Shown: in pieces, positions 42,431 to 52,092 of the stretch | Position numbering within the stretch: the first letter of the stretch is position 1 | Layout: every line of letters begins with the position of its first letter | NCBI RefSeq assembly: GCF_900168025.1 | Contig: NZ_FUYN01000006.1 | Span: 62,001-126,000 of the forward strand | DNA: 64,000 nt | Origin: Acetoanaerobium noterae | Lineage (GTDB): Bacteria; Bacillota; Clostridia; Peptostreptococcales; Filifactoraceae | Direction of reading: 5' to 3' | Position numbers and translations under genes: made by a program | The notes under the pieces: model-generated | Seen by the model: the letters and a program-made list of their open reading frames with translations, nothing else | What the model was told of the DNA's origin: nothing | The model's database searches: none

Positions 42431-42925
42431 CTACGTTGCTGCGCTAGATGCTGCAGCTTCATCTGATTTTACACAATCTATAGCTACTACAACTGCAATT
42501 ACTATGGTTTCCATAGCCTCATCAAAGATTTGAACCTTATAGGTGTCACCCCAAGTAAACCACTCTTTATTAACCTGACCTACAAGCTGACCTTGCTTAT
42601 ATACTTCAAAATCCATATCCCACCAATTTCCTTGCACTTCTATGCCTTCTGCATCTATTGTGTATCTCGCTTTAAAAAATGAGAGCTCTTTAGTGATAGT
42701 AAGTATCTCTTTTCCTTGAACCTCTACAAAGAATTTAGGTAAAAAACTAAAAACCTTTTTAGTAATAAGAGCAACCTCGTCTCTATTTTCATTCATTATA
42801 GAAAATGTTTTAGGAATTTGAAAAAAGCTTCCCTCTACATAATAAACATCGTTTTGATGCTCATCCGTTACTGTGAATTTTTCTCCTATGCTAAATACCT
42901 TTTGTTTGATATATAGTTCCTTCAT
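42431..42925 (-). CDS. LURP-one-related family protein (YxjI-like)
   Basis: A 164-aa soluble protein of the tubby-like LURP-one-related fold. KELYIKQKVFSIGEKFTVTD, then VQGNWWDMDFEVY and WFTWGDTYKVQI, are the usual repeating strands, and the chain ends with a helix rich in Val and Ala (IVIAVVVAIDCV). The function of bacterial members is unknown; membrane-phospholipid binding has been suggested. The start is ATG 42925, six bases after AGGAGG; the ATG at 42931 abuts that motif. Confidence 0.83.
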   Translation of the reverse strand: MKELYIKQKVFSIGEKFTVTDEHQNDVYYVEGSFFQIPKTFSIMNENRDEVALITKKVFSFLPKFFVEVQGKEILTITKELSFFKARYTIDAEGIEVQGNWWDMDFEVYKQGQLVGQVNKEWFTWGDTYKVQIFDEAMETIVIAVVVAIDCVKSDEAAASSAAT

Positions 42926-42947
42926 CGTCATCCTCCTAGTAACATTT

Positions 42948-43040
42948 TTAGAGTCTATCTGGAAAATTATATATAGCGTCTTTCCACTGCTCTTTTGGCA
43001 AATGAATTATTTCATATCTAATTATTTTATTCTTTTCCAT
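42948..43040 (-). pseudogene. 30-codon remnant, possibly GNAT N-terminus
   Basis: A short ORF with a weak ribosome site (GGGGATAATT) encoding IIRYEIIHLPKEQWKDAIYN and then a stop. The LPKEQWK phrase resembles the beginning of some GNAT acetyltransferases, of which nothing more remains. It lies directly upstream of the LURP-like gene. It could equally be a genuine short peptide. Confidence 0.3.
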
Positions 43041-43333
43041 AATTATCCCCTAATTTTCAAATTTTCCCTAATCCGTTCTCAAACTAAATTTAACATAATG
43101 ATTTCCAAAAATAGTTAATTTTTTATGTCAAAATCCTAATTTAACATCATCATAACCTGTTTATAGCTCCTTGTATATCGAATAGTTATAAATGTTTAGG
43201 CTAATGAATTTTTAAATTATGCAATTTAAAGTTGCTTTATTTAGCTAAAAAGAAACATACAGTTTATGGAATATTTTTTATTTTTGATGTAATCTGTTCT
43301 TAGCAAATGATTGAAATATTGAGGGGGATAATT

Positions 43334-44038
43334 ATGAGTTTTGGACAAAATATTCAATTTTTAAGAAAAATGAGAAATAAAATGACGCAAGAAGAATTGG
43401 CAGAAAAACTTGGAGTGAGCAGACAAACAGTATCAAAATGGGAGCTAGATGTCATGTACCCTGAGATGGATAAGGTTATAGAGATATGCAAATTATTTTC
43501 TTGCAGTATGGATGAATTAATACGAAATGATATGAATGTAAGTGACGAAGCTTATTCAGACATAAGAATGGAATATGTTGAACCTTTTAGATATATTAGA
43601 TATGCAGTCGTTAGTACAGAACCTGAAGATGATGCACTTGATCATGTAAAAAAATGGGCAAAAATGCTAAAAATTCAAAATCCAGAAATTATTGGCTGGG
43701 ACTTCCCAGTATTATCACAAGAACAAATAAATGTGTTTAATATGCATGGTTACGTTGCCGCACTCATACTACCCGATAATGTTACAGAAACTGCTGATTT
43801 TATGGATATAGTAAATCAAGATAAGCAAAAATACATAGTCATAACTATCAAAGACCCAATGATAGCACCATTTAGATTGATTCCAAATGCATACAAGGTT
43901 CTCATGACTCATATGCATATAAATAGGATTCCTCATAAAGAAGATAAAAAAATCATTTCCTGCTTTGAAAAAGAATATTTTGTAAATGGAACCTCATACA
44001 TGGACGTGTATATTGCAGTTGATGAAATAGAGTCATAA
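43334..44038 (+). CDS. XRE-family regulator with GyrI-like effector-binding domain
   Basis: A 234-aa regulator. Residues 5-60 form a Cro/C1 helix-turn-helix (MTQEELAEKLGVSRQTVSKW). Residues 80-234 (EYVEPFRYIRYAVVSTEPED ... SYMDVYIAV) resemble the SRPBCC/GyrI-like small-molecule domain usually found on AraC or MerR regulators, so the pairing is slightly unusual. The start is moved to ATG 43334 behind GGGGG. It is a single gene, and no operator or target could be proposed. Confidence 0.72.
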   Translation: MSFGQNIQFLRKMRNKMTQEELAEKLGVSRQTVSKWELDVMYPEMDKVIEICKLFSCSMDELIRNDMNVSDEAYSDIRMEYVEPFRYIRYAVVSTEPEDDALDHVKKWAKMLKIQNPEIIGWDFPVLSQEQINVFNMHGYVAALILPDNVTETADFMDIVNQDKQKYIVITIKDPMIAPFRLIPNAYKVLMTHMHINRIPHKEDKKIISCFEKEYFVNGTSYMDVYIAVDEIES

Positions 44039-44236
44039 TATGCGTTTAAATTAATTACATACTCCTAATTTATTTTGGCTATCGCAAAGCTAGTATTTGT
44101 AATGGAGGCTTAGCATGCAATCAATTATATGGTTATTTCCCTATTTTATTCCATTTTGATAAAGTTAAGCCTTTTTCGTTTGGATTATGTGTAATTGCCT
44201 TCACTATAATGATTATTAATTTAATTCTGCTCTTGT

Positions 44237-44599
44237 TTAGATTTCTTCTGTTTTCCTAAGAATCTTGTCCATAGCCTTACCTTTTGCTAGCTCATCTATT
44301 AGCTTATCTAGATATCTTATCTCTCTCATTATGGGCTCTTTAATATCTTCTACTCTCACTCCACATACGACTCCTTTGATAAGCTTTCTTGACGGATTCA
44401 TTTCAGGAGCTTCTATAAAAAATGTTTCAAAATCAACTCCCTTTTCTAGCTGCAGTTCTAGCTTTTCTTTGCTATAACCTGTAAGCCAAAATATGATTTC
44501 ATTGACCTCTTCCTTTGTTCTTGCTTTTCTCTCTGCTTTTTCCACATACAGAGGATATACTTTTGATATGCTCATAGCATTGATATTATTTTTACTCAT
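44237..44599 (-). CDS. DUF2200 family protein
   Basis: A 120-aa protein matching DUF2200: [34 protein letters not shown] and [20 protein letters not shown] are the conserved blocks, and [25 protein letters not shown] forms the last helices. Cytoplasmic, function unknown; such proteins often accompany stress or drug genes. It is 16 bases after the FtsX-associated ATPase gene and is probably the last gene of the TetR/MFS/ABC operon. The start follows AAGGAG. Confidence 0.85.
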   Translation of the reverse strand: MSKNNINAMSISKVYPLYVEKAERKARTKEEVNEIIFWLTGYSKEKLELQLEKGVDFETFFIEAPEMNPSRKLIKGVVCGVRVEDIKEPIMREIRYLDKLIDELAKGKAMDKILRKTEEI

Positions 44600-44615
44600 A
44601 AAAAACGCTCCTTTA

Positions 44616-45332
44616 TCAAATAGTTTTTAGCCACAAGTCAATCTCTGCTAGTGCTTCTTTTTCATTGCTTAGCTTGATTTCTCCAGCTAACTTTCCATCT
44701 TTTATATAGATAACCTTTTTAGCCATTGATGCCATTTTTGCATCATGAGTGACTAGCATAATGCTTATACCTTCTTGATTGAGCTTTTTTAATATTTCCA
44801 TTACTTGACTTGCTGCCTCTGAGTTTAAGGCTCCTGTAGGCTCATCCATAAACAAAATCTCAGGACTATTTATCATGGCTCTGCAAATAGCTGCTCTTTG
44901 AAGCTGTCCACCAGAAACCTCTCTTATGTCCCTGTCCTTTATATCCTCTATTCCCATTTTGCTCATTAGCTCTGTGGCTCTTGCTCGTACTACCTCAATA
45001 GATTCTCTTTTAGCAACCATGCCTGGCAAAATTATATTATCAAAAATAGAGAGATTCTTTAGCATCTGAGAATTTTGGAATACAAAACCCATTTTATTAA
45101 GACGAAATTTTGATAGCTCTGATTCGCTAAGCTTATAAACATCTATACCCTCAAATATGACTTCTCCTTCATCAGGATTATCCATGGAGCTAATGCTATA
45201 AAGAAGAGTAGACTTACCTGAGCCTGATGGTCCCATAACAGCAGTAAAATCTCCTTTATTAATCTCTAAACTCACATTGTTAAGAACTATAGCATCTTTA
45301 TATGACTTGCTTATATTTTTAACCTTTATCAT
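44616..45332 (-). CDS. ABC ATP-binding protein (FtsX-type exporter, MacB/LolD-like)
   Basis: A 238-aa ATPase. Walker A is [11 protein letters not shown], the signature VSGGQLQR, Walker [12 protein letters not shown] and switch His VTHDAKMAS. The MacB/LolD/BceA-type Q-loop VFQNSQML is present. It would energise the FtsX-like permease encoded directly upstream (10 bases apart). Such pairs work as mechanotransmitters for lipid, peptide or antibiotic handling rather than as classical pumps. Start ATG 45332 follows AGGAG. Confidence 0.92.
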   Translation of the reverse strand: MIKVKNISKSYKDAIVLNNVSLEINKGDFTAVMGPSGSGKSTLLYSISSMDNPDEGEVIFEGIDVYKLSESELSKFRLNKMGFVFQNSQMLKNLSIFDNIILPGMVAKRESIEVVRARATELMSKMGIEDIKDRDIREVSGGQLQRAAICRAMINSPEILFMDEPTGALNSEAASQVMEILKKLNQEGISIMLVTHDAKMASMAKKVIYIKDGKLAGEIKLSNEKEALAEIDLWLKTI

Positions 45333-45342
45333 TTGATTTCTC

Positions 45343-47676
45343 CTATTCTATTATTTGATTTCTAATATGGTACTTACTTACGCCCCTACTTATAACTGTC
45401 ACTATAATTAAAACCGCTAAAATTTGAATCACTGGACAAAATAAATATGCCTTTATAGGGTTAATTAGAAATTTTATCTTTGATGCTCCAAAACCAGACA
45501 GCATAAGTCCAAATATAGCTTCACCAAAATTATTTGCAAGTATGGTTCCTACTCCTATTCCAAATATCTGAATAGCCAAGATTCTAATTCCTAGCTGGAT
45601 TCTTAAGTCATCATTAGAAAAACCTATGGCTTTTTTTATAGCTATAGCACTCTGCTCTTTTGCCATTATTAATTTCAATATCATAGCTGTAATTAGCACG
45701 CTTAGAAACAGTGATATGATGACAGTCGCTACTTCAACTATACCCATAGTATCTGATATCCCTCCTAGTGTCTGAGCTATAAACTCTCTAACTGGAGTGA
45801 CTTTGCTATCACTTAAAATCCCTCTTAGCTCACTTGCCTTTTTTTCTATATCTATTTCTTCTTTTAGATTTACATATACAATATAAGCATCTAAATCCTT
45901 TTCATTAAATTCAAGTTTTACCTTTGCTGTTTTTCCACCATAGGTAATGTCTTGATATATCCCACTAACTATAAACTCTACTTCTTTATTCATATAATTT
46001 AATGTCAGATTCTCACCTATATTTTTATTTATCTCCTTTGCATTAAGATATGACAAGGCTATTTCGTTATCATTAGCTGGAGCTTTCCCTTCTAGATAAT
46101 CAAGGGGAAATTTAGCCTGATTGCCACTTTCTATTCGGATATTATCCCATTTGCCATCATTATTTAAAACCTGTGCACTTCCATACTGATATATAGCATA
46201 TTTTTCAATATCAGCATCGTTATTTAGATGAGCTTCTAGTAGTTCTCTTTTTGCTTCTAAATCGCCTGTGTACTGGATATCAATTCTTAAATCACTTTCT
46301 CCCACACCCATATAGCTCATAAAGGAAGGATGATTTATTGTATTTTTCATATTCATAGGAAGTAGTATCAAAAATGATGAGAAAATAAAAACTAAAAATA
46401 CAACTATATATTGCCTATACTTACATTTTAGCTCTCCAAAAGCTATGCTAATGTTAGGATATTTAAATCCATTAGCTGGCAGCTTATAATGTCCTTCTCT
46501 TTTTACATCATCTTCACCTTTTAGCATCTGTAGCACTGTTTTTCTAAGGTTTCTACTGATTATGACTGTACAGCCTGTTGTTACTATTACTAACTGAATC
46601 AGGATCCCTATGACTGGAATTCCCCATTTAATAAGCTCTATATTTCCTTTTGCACTTCCATAATACAAAATTACAGATTCTGAAAGATAATCTCCTAATA
46701 AAGTTCCGCCTAAGTAGCCTATGATTCCGGCAACTATAGCGATTATTACATATTTTAGCTGATATAGTTTTTTGATTTCTTTTTTAGTAAATCCAATAGC
46801 TCTCATCTCTCCTATGATACTACTTTGCTCAGCTAGAGTCGCCCTAATGATATATGAAAGACATAAAAAAGCTATTCCTATTAGAAGCATACTTATTGCC
46901 ATTATGATTATAATAATGATTCCATGAGAAAAAGTATTGAGCATAGTAATTAAACTGCCTGAAATTCCAACTCCATTTGATGGGAGCTTTTCCCCTATAT
47001 AATCCGTTTCTAAAGAAGCTATAGAGCCTTCCTCTAGCAAAAATTCAAAGCAATACTCCCATTCACCTAGATTATTACTTAGCTCTGAAAGATCAGCTTC
47101 ATTTATTAACAATCTTTTAGATGATGTAAGCGCTGAGTTCATTTGAGCATCACGAATTATCGTAGATACTTTAAAATCTTTTGCGTAGCTTCCTTTCTCT
47201 ACTCTGATACTGTCTCCTAGCTTTATCCCTAGCTCATGAGCATAATATATAGGGATACCTATTTCTCCTTTATCTATAATCGCAATTTCATTATTCATAT
47301 CAAGCAAATAATCAAAGCTTTCATTTTGAGCTACAAAGCTATTATCCATAAGGCTATTTTCAAAGGATTTTCCATTATGATATAGCTCTGAGTTTTTAAT
47401 ATTAAGCATTTTTGTAACTTGAAAAGCCTCAATATAATCATGATTTTTTACAAAATCCTCAATTGCCTTCTCGTCATAATCTCCCTTATGCATCTGAATA
47501 TAATCAGGTATCTGAGCCACAGTACTAAGAGCATTGATAGAGGTTATGCTAGTCACACCTATTCTCAGTCCTCCAGTTAGAAGTACTGCAGATAACATTA
47601 AAAAAGCAAATAATATACTCGATATAATCCTGTTTTTTCTAATATCATTTACAACCAAGTTAAATAACAGCTTCAT
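45343..47676 (-). CDS. FtsX-like permease of ABC exporter
   Basis: A 777-aa membrane protein with the ten-helix arrangement of two-repeat FtsX permeases. A TM helix near residue 20 is followed by a roughly 220-aa extracellular domain, three helices (260-375), then a fourth (around 415) and a second extracellular domain (440-640), ending in three helices (650-770). Motifs around EMRAIGFTKKEIK and AIKKAIGFSNDDLR are the cytoplasmic coupling helices. Substrate unknown. It overlaps the MFS gene by 17 bases. Confidence 0.9.
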   Translation of the reverse strand: MKLLFNLVVNDIRKNRIISSILFAFLMLSAVLLTGGLRIGVTSITSINALSTVAQIPDYIQMHKGDYDEKAIEDFVKNHDYIEAFQVTKMLNIKNSELYHNGKSFENSLMDNSFVAQNESFDYLLDMNNEIAIIDKGEIGIPIYYAHELGIKLGDSIRVEKGSYAKDFKVSTIIRDAQMNSALTSSKRLLINEADLSELSNNLGEWEYCFEFLLEEGSIASLETDYIGEKLPSNGVGISGSLITMLNTFSHGIIIIIIMAISMLLIGIAFLCLSYIIRATLAEQSSIIGEMRAIGFTKKEIKKLYQLKYVIIAIVAGIIGYLGGTLLGDYLSESVILYYGSAKGNIELIKWGIPVIGILIQLVIVTTGCTVIISRNLRKTVLQMLKGEDDVKREGHYKLPANGFKYPNISIAFGELKCKYRQYIVVFLVFIFSSFLILLPMNMKNTINHPSFMSYMGVGESDLRIDIQYTGDLEAKRELLEAHLNNDADIEKYAIYQYGSAQVLNNDGKWDNIRIESGNQAKFPLDYLEGKAPANDNEIALSYLNAKEINKNIGENLTLNYMNKEVEFIVSGIYQDITYGGKTAKVKLEFNEKDLDAYIVYVNLKEEIDIEKKASELRGILSDSKVTPVREFIAQTLGGISDTMGIVEVATVIISLFLSVLITAMILKLIMAKEQSAIAIKKAIGFSNDDLRIQLGIRILAIQIFGIGVGTILANNFGEAIFGLMLSGFGASKIKFLINPIKAYLFCPVIQILAVLIIVTVISRGVSKYHIRNQIIE

Positions 47677-48988
47677 GATAGCTCTCCCTTTCTAAAGCTC
47701 TTACATTGTTTAATCTACCTACTGATAACCCAAGCATCGCAAGTCCTACCCCCACAATTATAATCAAAAGTGCGATTCCTCTTCCTTCTCCTATTCCAAT
47801 CACTCTGCCTAACGCCATAGCAAAAGCAGAATTTCCCTTCATAAATGGTTCAAATATAAAATCAGAAAGAATGCCAGATAAAGCAAAAGCTACAATATAT
47901 CCTAGCTGAGAAATCATGCCTGTAAATCCGAAGACTCTTCCCTGTAGCTTATTTGGTATATTTTTTCTTATCAGAACCTCTGCTCCTATTTGAACCGCTG
48001 GCATAAAAGCAAACATCATAAACCCAAATCCCGCTATTAAAACCATATTCGCTCTTACTCCTACAAGAAAATAAAATATTCCACATCCAACTAATCCAAC
48101 TGAAAGTAAGTTCACATGGGATTTAATTTCCTTCATCCAGCCTACAGCTATACTTCCTGCTATCATTCCAAATGCTATTACAGTAGTTATAATCCCTAGC
48201 TCTATTTCACTTGCAAAAGAAAGAACAAGTGGCTTACTCAGTATCTGAATAAATCCAAGACAAAATGTCGATATCGTCATAACTAAAATAAGTTCTTTGA
48301 CTCCCTTTTTATCTCCTATAGCTTTGATGCCTAGTTTAAACTCACTTCTTAGATTTAATTTTGTATCTTTTGTATCTGATGAAACTTTATTTGTCATGCC
48401 TCTTTTCACAAATACAATCATAATAGCAGTTGTAAAAAAAGTCATAATATCTATTCCTATAAGAACGCTGACATTAACTATACGAAGCAATAAGCCTGCA
48501 ACCATAGGAGAAATTATAAGCTTTGAACTATTGGCAAGCTGCATCATTCCACTTGCTTTTGAATACTTTTCTTCTGGCAATAAATCAGTAACAGTTGCTT
48601 TAAATGCTGGTTCAGTAAGTGCTGTAAATATAGAGCTAATACCTATTCCAATAAGTATCCAAACTAAATCAGCTTTTTTCATTACTGCAAGTATACATAT
48701 GCTTAACCCTACTGCAGATAGCAACTCTCCTAAAATCATCATCCATCTTCTATCATATCTGTCAGCCAGTACTCCTCCCACTGGAGCTAGTAAAATAGAT
48801 GGCAAAAAAGCACATATACTAAATATCCCTGTAGTCGTCACAGAGCCTGTAATCTTAAGAATATAAATAGCTAAACCAAAAGCAGTCATTCCACTTCCTA
48901 TGCTAGAGATAGTTTGTCCTAAAATTAGTAATTTGAATTTTTTATATCCTGAATCAAAGTTATTATTAATAGGTTTACATTCATACAT
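47660..48988 (-). CDS. MFS efflux transporter (MFS_3/enterobactin-exporter-like)
   Basis: A 442-aa, 12-helix major facilitator. GSGMTAFGLAIYILKITGSV in helix 1 and GGVLADRYDRRWMMILGE in the loop after helix 2 place it with MFS_3/EntS-like exporters, often drug or macrolide efflux. The start is set at ATG 48988, since the ATG at 49012 lies inside the TetR operator. The ribosome site is weak. It follows tetR in an operon with an FtsX/ABC pair and DUF2200. Confidence 0.85.
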   Translation of the reverse strand: MYECKPINNNFDSGYKKFKLLILGQTISSIGSGMTAFGLAIYILKITGSVTTTGIFSICAFLPSILLAPVGGVLADRYDRRWMMILGELLSAVGLSICILAVMKKADLVWILIGIGISSIFTALTEPAFKATVTDLLPEEKYSKASGMMQLANSSKLIISPMVAGLLLRIVNVSVLIGIDIMTFFTTAIMIVFVKRGMTNKVSSDTKDTKLNLRSEFKLGIKAIGDKKGVKELILVMTISTFCLGFIQILSKPLVLSFASEIELGIITTVIAFGMIAGSIAVGWMKEIKSHVNLLSVGLVGCGIFYFLVGVRANMVLIAGFGFMMFAFMPAVQIGAEVLIRKNIPNKLQGRVFGFTGMISQLGYIVAFALSGILSDFIFEPFMKGNSAFAMALGRVIGIGEGRGIALLIIIVGVGLAMLGLSVGRLNNVRALERESYHEAVI

Positions 48989-49004
48989 AATTTTCCACTC
49001 TTTC

Positions 49005-49019
49005 TCGACCATCGGTCGA
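49005..49019 (-). promoter_or_regulatory. TetR operator, copy 1 (before MFS gene)
   Basis: TCGACC-ATC-GGTCGA is a perfect inverted repeat with a three-base centre. It lies between tetR and the MFS gene, 17 bases before the latter's start, and shares CGACCATCGGTC with the copy ahead of tetR. Confidence 0.7.
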
Positions 49020-49055
49020 TTGATGATTAAAAAAAAACAAATGCTTTTCCATCTG

Positions 49056-49691
49056 CTATAGCTGTCCAAACATTTGCATTAATATTTCAAGCTCACCTTT
49101 TTTCGTTCCCAAAAGTCTTTCCATATTGCTTAAAAAAGCTTGGATTTTCTTTGGAAACTCGTCACTAGTCCATTCAAATACATCACTGTCATCAAACATC
49201 ATATGACCTAGGAGCAATATAGATTCTATACACTCTGTAGGATAATCTATGCTAAAAATCCCCTGATCTATCCCTTCTAGCATAAGAGGTTCTAAAATAG
49301 GAGTCATTTTCTTAATCATCTCTCTTAGATATACCCTATGAAGCTTTACATTCTCAACCTTATGAAGCTCTTCTTTGATTTCTTCTGAGCCTTCAAAATC
49401 TGGTTTCTGAGCCATCATAGCCATCATTATGCGATTTAGTAAAGGTATCGACTGCTCATTTAAAATTCTTCTTGCTTTTGTGGCGCCTTCTTCAACTATA
49501 TCTATAATGATAGCTTCAAGCACCTCTTCTTTTGAAGAAAAATAATAGTAAAAAGTACCTTTAGCTATATCTACTACCTTTAAAATATCATTGACTGAGG
49601 TTTTGTCATATCCTTTTTTTATAAATAATTCCCTTGCTGTCATTAGAATTTCTTGTCTTCTAAGCTCTGCATCCTTAACAGTTTTCATCAT
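49056..49691 (-). CDS. TetR-family repressor
   Basis: A 211-aa repressor. The N-terminal HTH spans about residues 12-58 (ILMTARELFIKKGYDKTSVN, then VDIAKGTFYYYFSSKEE). The C-terminal ligand-binding helices follow. The start is ATG 49691 or 49688, both just after AAGGAG; a longer frame from 49757 would run through the operator. Identical operator halves lie ahead of tetR and of the MFS gene, so it probably represses itself and the efflux operon. The inducer is unknown. Confidence 0.9.
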   Translation of the reverse strand: MMKTVKDAELRRQEILMTARELFIKKGYDKTSVNDILKVVDIAKGTFYYYFSSKEEVLEAIIIDIVEEGATKARRILNEQSIPLLNRIMMAMMAQKPDFEGSEEIKEELHKVENVKLHRVYLREMIKKMTPILEPLMLEGIDQGIFSIDYPTECIESILLLGHMMFDDSDVFEWTSDEFPKKIQAFLSNMERLLGTKKGELEILMQMFGQL

Positions 49692-49700
49692 TACTCTCCT

Positions 49701-49719
49701 TATCGACCATCGGTCTATA
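49701..49719 (-). promoter_or_regulatory. TetR operator, copy 2 (before tetR)
   Basis: TAT-C-GACC-ATC-GGTC-T-ATA, a dyad 10 bases upstream of the tetR start that overlaps the ribosome-site region, which suits autorepression. Confidence 0.7.
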
Positions 49720-49826
49720 GAATTAATATTACTCTTTTTACAAAAAACTGTCAACAAAAAAAGACAATCTGATTTAACAGACGTCTTTATTTATTGTGAC
49801 ACAATATCCCAGTAATATAAAGTGAC

Positions 49827-50363
49827 CTATATATAATTGAAAATTCTATATTTCAAAGCTATTTTTTTCCATTTTCTAATTTTTATTCTGAAACTCTTAA
49901 AAGGCGCAACAGTATTGATGTGAATCCACTTCCAAATTGGCCATTTTGATGGTGTGGATGAAGCCCACTTTCTTACATCTTGATTAAATAGTTCCTCATT
50001 TGAAAAGCCTTTGATCCAATACACGATCTCATTAACAGAGCATCTAAATAACTCCTTTAATTCATTCAAAGAATATGATTTATATGTATCGTAAAAGCTC
50101 TCGTATAGTCCTCCGAGTTTATTCCATTTATATTCTGGAGATGGAGTAACCACTTCGATTCCTTCTTTTTCATCTTTATCCCAGCCCATGATTAAATTCA
50201 TCCAGCCTAGTTGATAAGCAATCATCTGCATGGGAGTTTTATCTATACCTTCTATCATTTTGTGTTTATCATCATCAGATATACCATCAAATTCGTCTAT
50301 GAAAAGCTTGGCTGTCTTTAGTATTTCTGCAATTAATTGTTCTTTATTATCATACTGCTGCAT
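49827..50363 (-). CDS. ClbS/DfsB family four-helix bundle protein
   Basis: A 178-aa cytoplasmic protein. KEQLIAEILKTAKLFIDEFD, TPMQMIAYQLGWMNLIMGWD and WPIWKWIHINTVAPFKSFR are the blocks of the ClbS/DfsB (DUF1706) family, a DinB-like helical bundle. ClbS itself detoxifies colibactin in its producer; most homologues in clostridia have unknown roles. There is no colibactin-like cluster here. The start follows GGGAGAG. The final residues KKIALKYRIFNYI are a little longer than usual. Confidence 0.83.
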   Translation of the reverse strand: MQQYDNKEQLIAEILKTAKLFIDEFDGISDDDKHKMIEGIDKTPMQMIAYQLGWMNLIMGWDKDEKEGIEVVTPSPEYKWNKLGGLYESFYDTYKSYSLNELKELFRCSVNEIVYWIKGFSNEELFNQDVRKWASSTPSKWPIWKWIHINTVAPFKSFRIKIRKWKKIALKYRIFNYI

Positions 50364-50387
50364 AAATTCTCTCTCCCGAAATTTATT

Positions 50388-51503
50388 CTAATTTACTTGT
50401 TTATGATAAGCCAATAATAAATCCACCATTCTTCCATAGCTCTTTACTCCATCTACTTGTCTATTGCTTTTTAAATAAGTGTCATTTACTTTTTCAGCTA
50501 CTTCTGAGGTTCTTCCTTCATACTTATCCCAGAACCTAGAGTAATATTCTAAATCTCTTCTGAGATTTTCGGAATATAAAGTCTGTACTTGCTTAGCCAT
50601 TTCATAATCTTCTTTAGAAAGAGCATTCATGGTGTGAATCAGTGCTAGCACTGTAGATGAATACTGAAAATCGTAATCCGGATGATGTATCCCTACAAAA
50701 TATGCTGTAAAATTCGCCTCATCTTCTGGAGCTATCCCTCTTTGGTGAGCCATCTCATGAAGAGTAGTAGCTGGCAGTAGTAGCATTGGTATCTGAGTAT
50801 TCACATTCGCTTCAGCCGTAAAAGGAAAATACATCCCAGTTATATTTGTGTATAGCATAGGGCGTGAAAGTGCTATTGATTTTGGCTTACCATAGCTTCC
50901 TGAAAGAGCTTTAATATCTTTCCCTACAACTTCAAAGCCTTCATTTGCCCTTGAAAATATATCTAAATATTCACGTGAAACATTTACATTTTTAGCTTCA
51001 CTTTTCTTTGCCAAATTACTAAGCTCATTAGCTTTCTCTGCTAAATCTAAGCTCAAATAATACAAATCCGTCTTAGAGTACATTGATACTTCTAAATTCA
51101 TCATCTCAGCTATAGAAATTCTGCTATAATTAAAACCCCATAAAAACATAAATAAAATATATACTGATGAGATATATATTAAAAGCTTTCCTAAAAAATT
51201 TAAAAAATCTCCCTTGAATAATTTCCAAATTAATAGACAAGTTATAATCGGCAAAGCTATAAGATGAGAGACATATATTATTTCACCTAGCGAAAAAGGG
51301 AAAAGTCCTGTTAGGCTACTTATGCCTTGAATTGTCCATTTGTTTATTCCAAGTGAATAATATTTCTCTAATAAATCTGACCTAGCTTCAAGTATAGTTC
51401 CTAAAAAGAAAGTCAGTATCGCAAAGAAAATAAAATAAAGCGAGATAGGTATTTTAAAATTCCTTCTATATTTCTTTTTATACATCCTAACTTCTAAAAA
51501 CAT
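50388..51503 (-). CDS. DUF3810 membrane metalloprotease-like protein
   Basis: A 371-aa protein with three N-terminal helices (about residues 17-125) and a soluble domain outside the membrane. The zinc-protease motif HEMAHQRGIAPEDEANF (HExxH plus a downstream Glu) is near residue 248 and is intact. DUF3810 proteins are predicted gluzincin-like proteases of unknown substrate. Start ATG 51503 (GGAAGG upstream) overlaps the GNAT gene by 10 bases; ATG 51485 is an alternative. Confidence 0.83.
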   Translation of the reverse strand: MFLEVRMYKKKYRRNFKIPISLYFIFFAILTFFLGTILEARSDLLEKYYSLGINKWTIQGISSLTGLFPFSLGEIIYVSHLIALPIITCLLIWKLFKGDFLNFLGKLLIYISSVYILFMFLWGFNYSRISIAEMMNLEVSMYSKTDLYYLSLDLAEKANELSNLAKKSEAKNVNVSREYLDIFSRANEGFEVVGKDIKALSGSYGKPKSIALSRPMLYTNITGMYFPFTAEANVNTQIPMLLLPATTLHEMAHQRGIAPEDEANFTAYFVGIHHPDYDFQYSSTVLALIHTMNALSKEDYEMAKQVQTLYSENLRRDLEYYSRFWDKYEGRTSEVAEKVNDTYLKSNRQVDGVKSYGRMVDLLLAYHKQVN

Positions 51504-52042
51504 TTTAACCTTCCCATTATAACTGTATTATAGTAATTACCATCTCTATGTCTACGATCCTTTACCAGTCTTCCTTCCTCAACAAAACCATATTTTTTAT
51601 ATAAATCTATGGCTTTATTATTTGTTTCTATAACAGTCAATGAAATCTTTTCAATTCCAACCTCATCTGCCCATGCCAAAATGTTCTCAAGTATAGTACT
51701 ACCAATTCCATAACCCCAGTAATCTTCTAGTATACAAATTCCAAAATCTGCTTTATGTTCAAATCTTCTAAGTTTATTTCCCACACAGCGAGCAAATCCA
51801 ACAATTTTATCCTCTACCTCTGCAACTAAAAATATACTTTTTTCTGCTATAGAATCTGTATATATGAGTTTTTCAAAATCTTCAGGACTCATATATGCTT
51901 CTCCATATTCTCTATCCAAATTTTCTGTTTCTCCATCAATTTTTAATCTTACTTCAGAAAGTTGGTTCCCATCTGATTGAACTGGAGATCTGAGAATCCA
52001 CTTGATTTTTCTACCATCTATTGTCTTATTTTCAATAATCAT
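51494..52042 (-). CDS. GNAT family N-acetyltransferase
   Basis: A 182-aa acetyltransferase. The acetyl-CoA site is the DYWGYGIGSTILENILAWAD segment, followed by ISLTVIETNNKAIDLYKKYG and FVEEGRLVKDRR, closely resembling generic diamine/antibiotic GNATs of Bacillus. The substrate cannot be assigned. The start is moved to ATG 52042 behind GGAGAGG; the upstream TTG that would add four residues is part of that ribosome site. It overlaps the DUF3810 gene. Confidence 0.87.
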   Translation of the reverse strand: MIIENKTIDGRKIKWILRSPVQSDGNQLSEVRLKIDGETENLDREYGEAYMSPEDFEKLIYTDSIAEKSIFLVAEVEDKIVGFARCVGNKLRRFEHKADFGICILEDYWGYGIGSTILENILAWADEVGIEKISLTVIETNNKAIDLYKKYGFVEEGRLVKDRRHRDGNYYNTVIMGRLKCF

Positions 52043-52092
52043 AATCCTCTCCAAATAGTTAGGCTAATATTTTCCATATATATAAATCTAAA

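Noticed and set aside
48297-48866. 189-codon plus-strand ORF
   Set aside because: It lies entirely antisense to the MFS exporter gene, has low-complexity Ile/Ser/Pro composition and no ribosome site; it is a shadow.
49827-50363. ClbS/DfsB gene as a sign of a genotoxin cluster
   Set aside because: No polyketide or non-ribosomal synthase genes are in the window; the family is widespread without such clusters.
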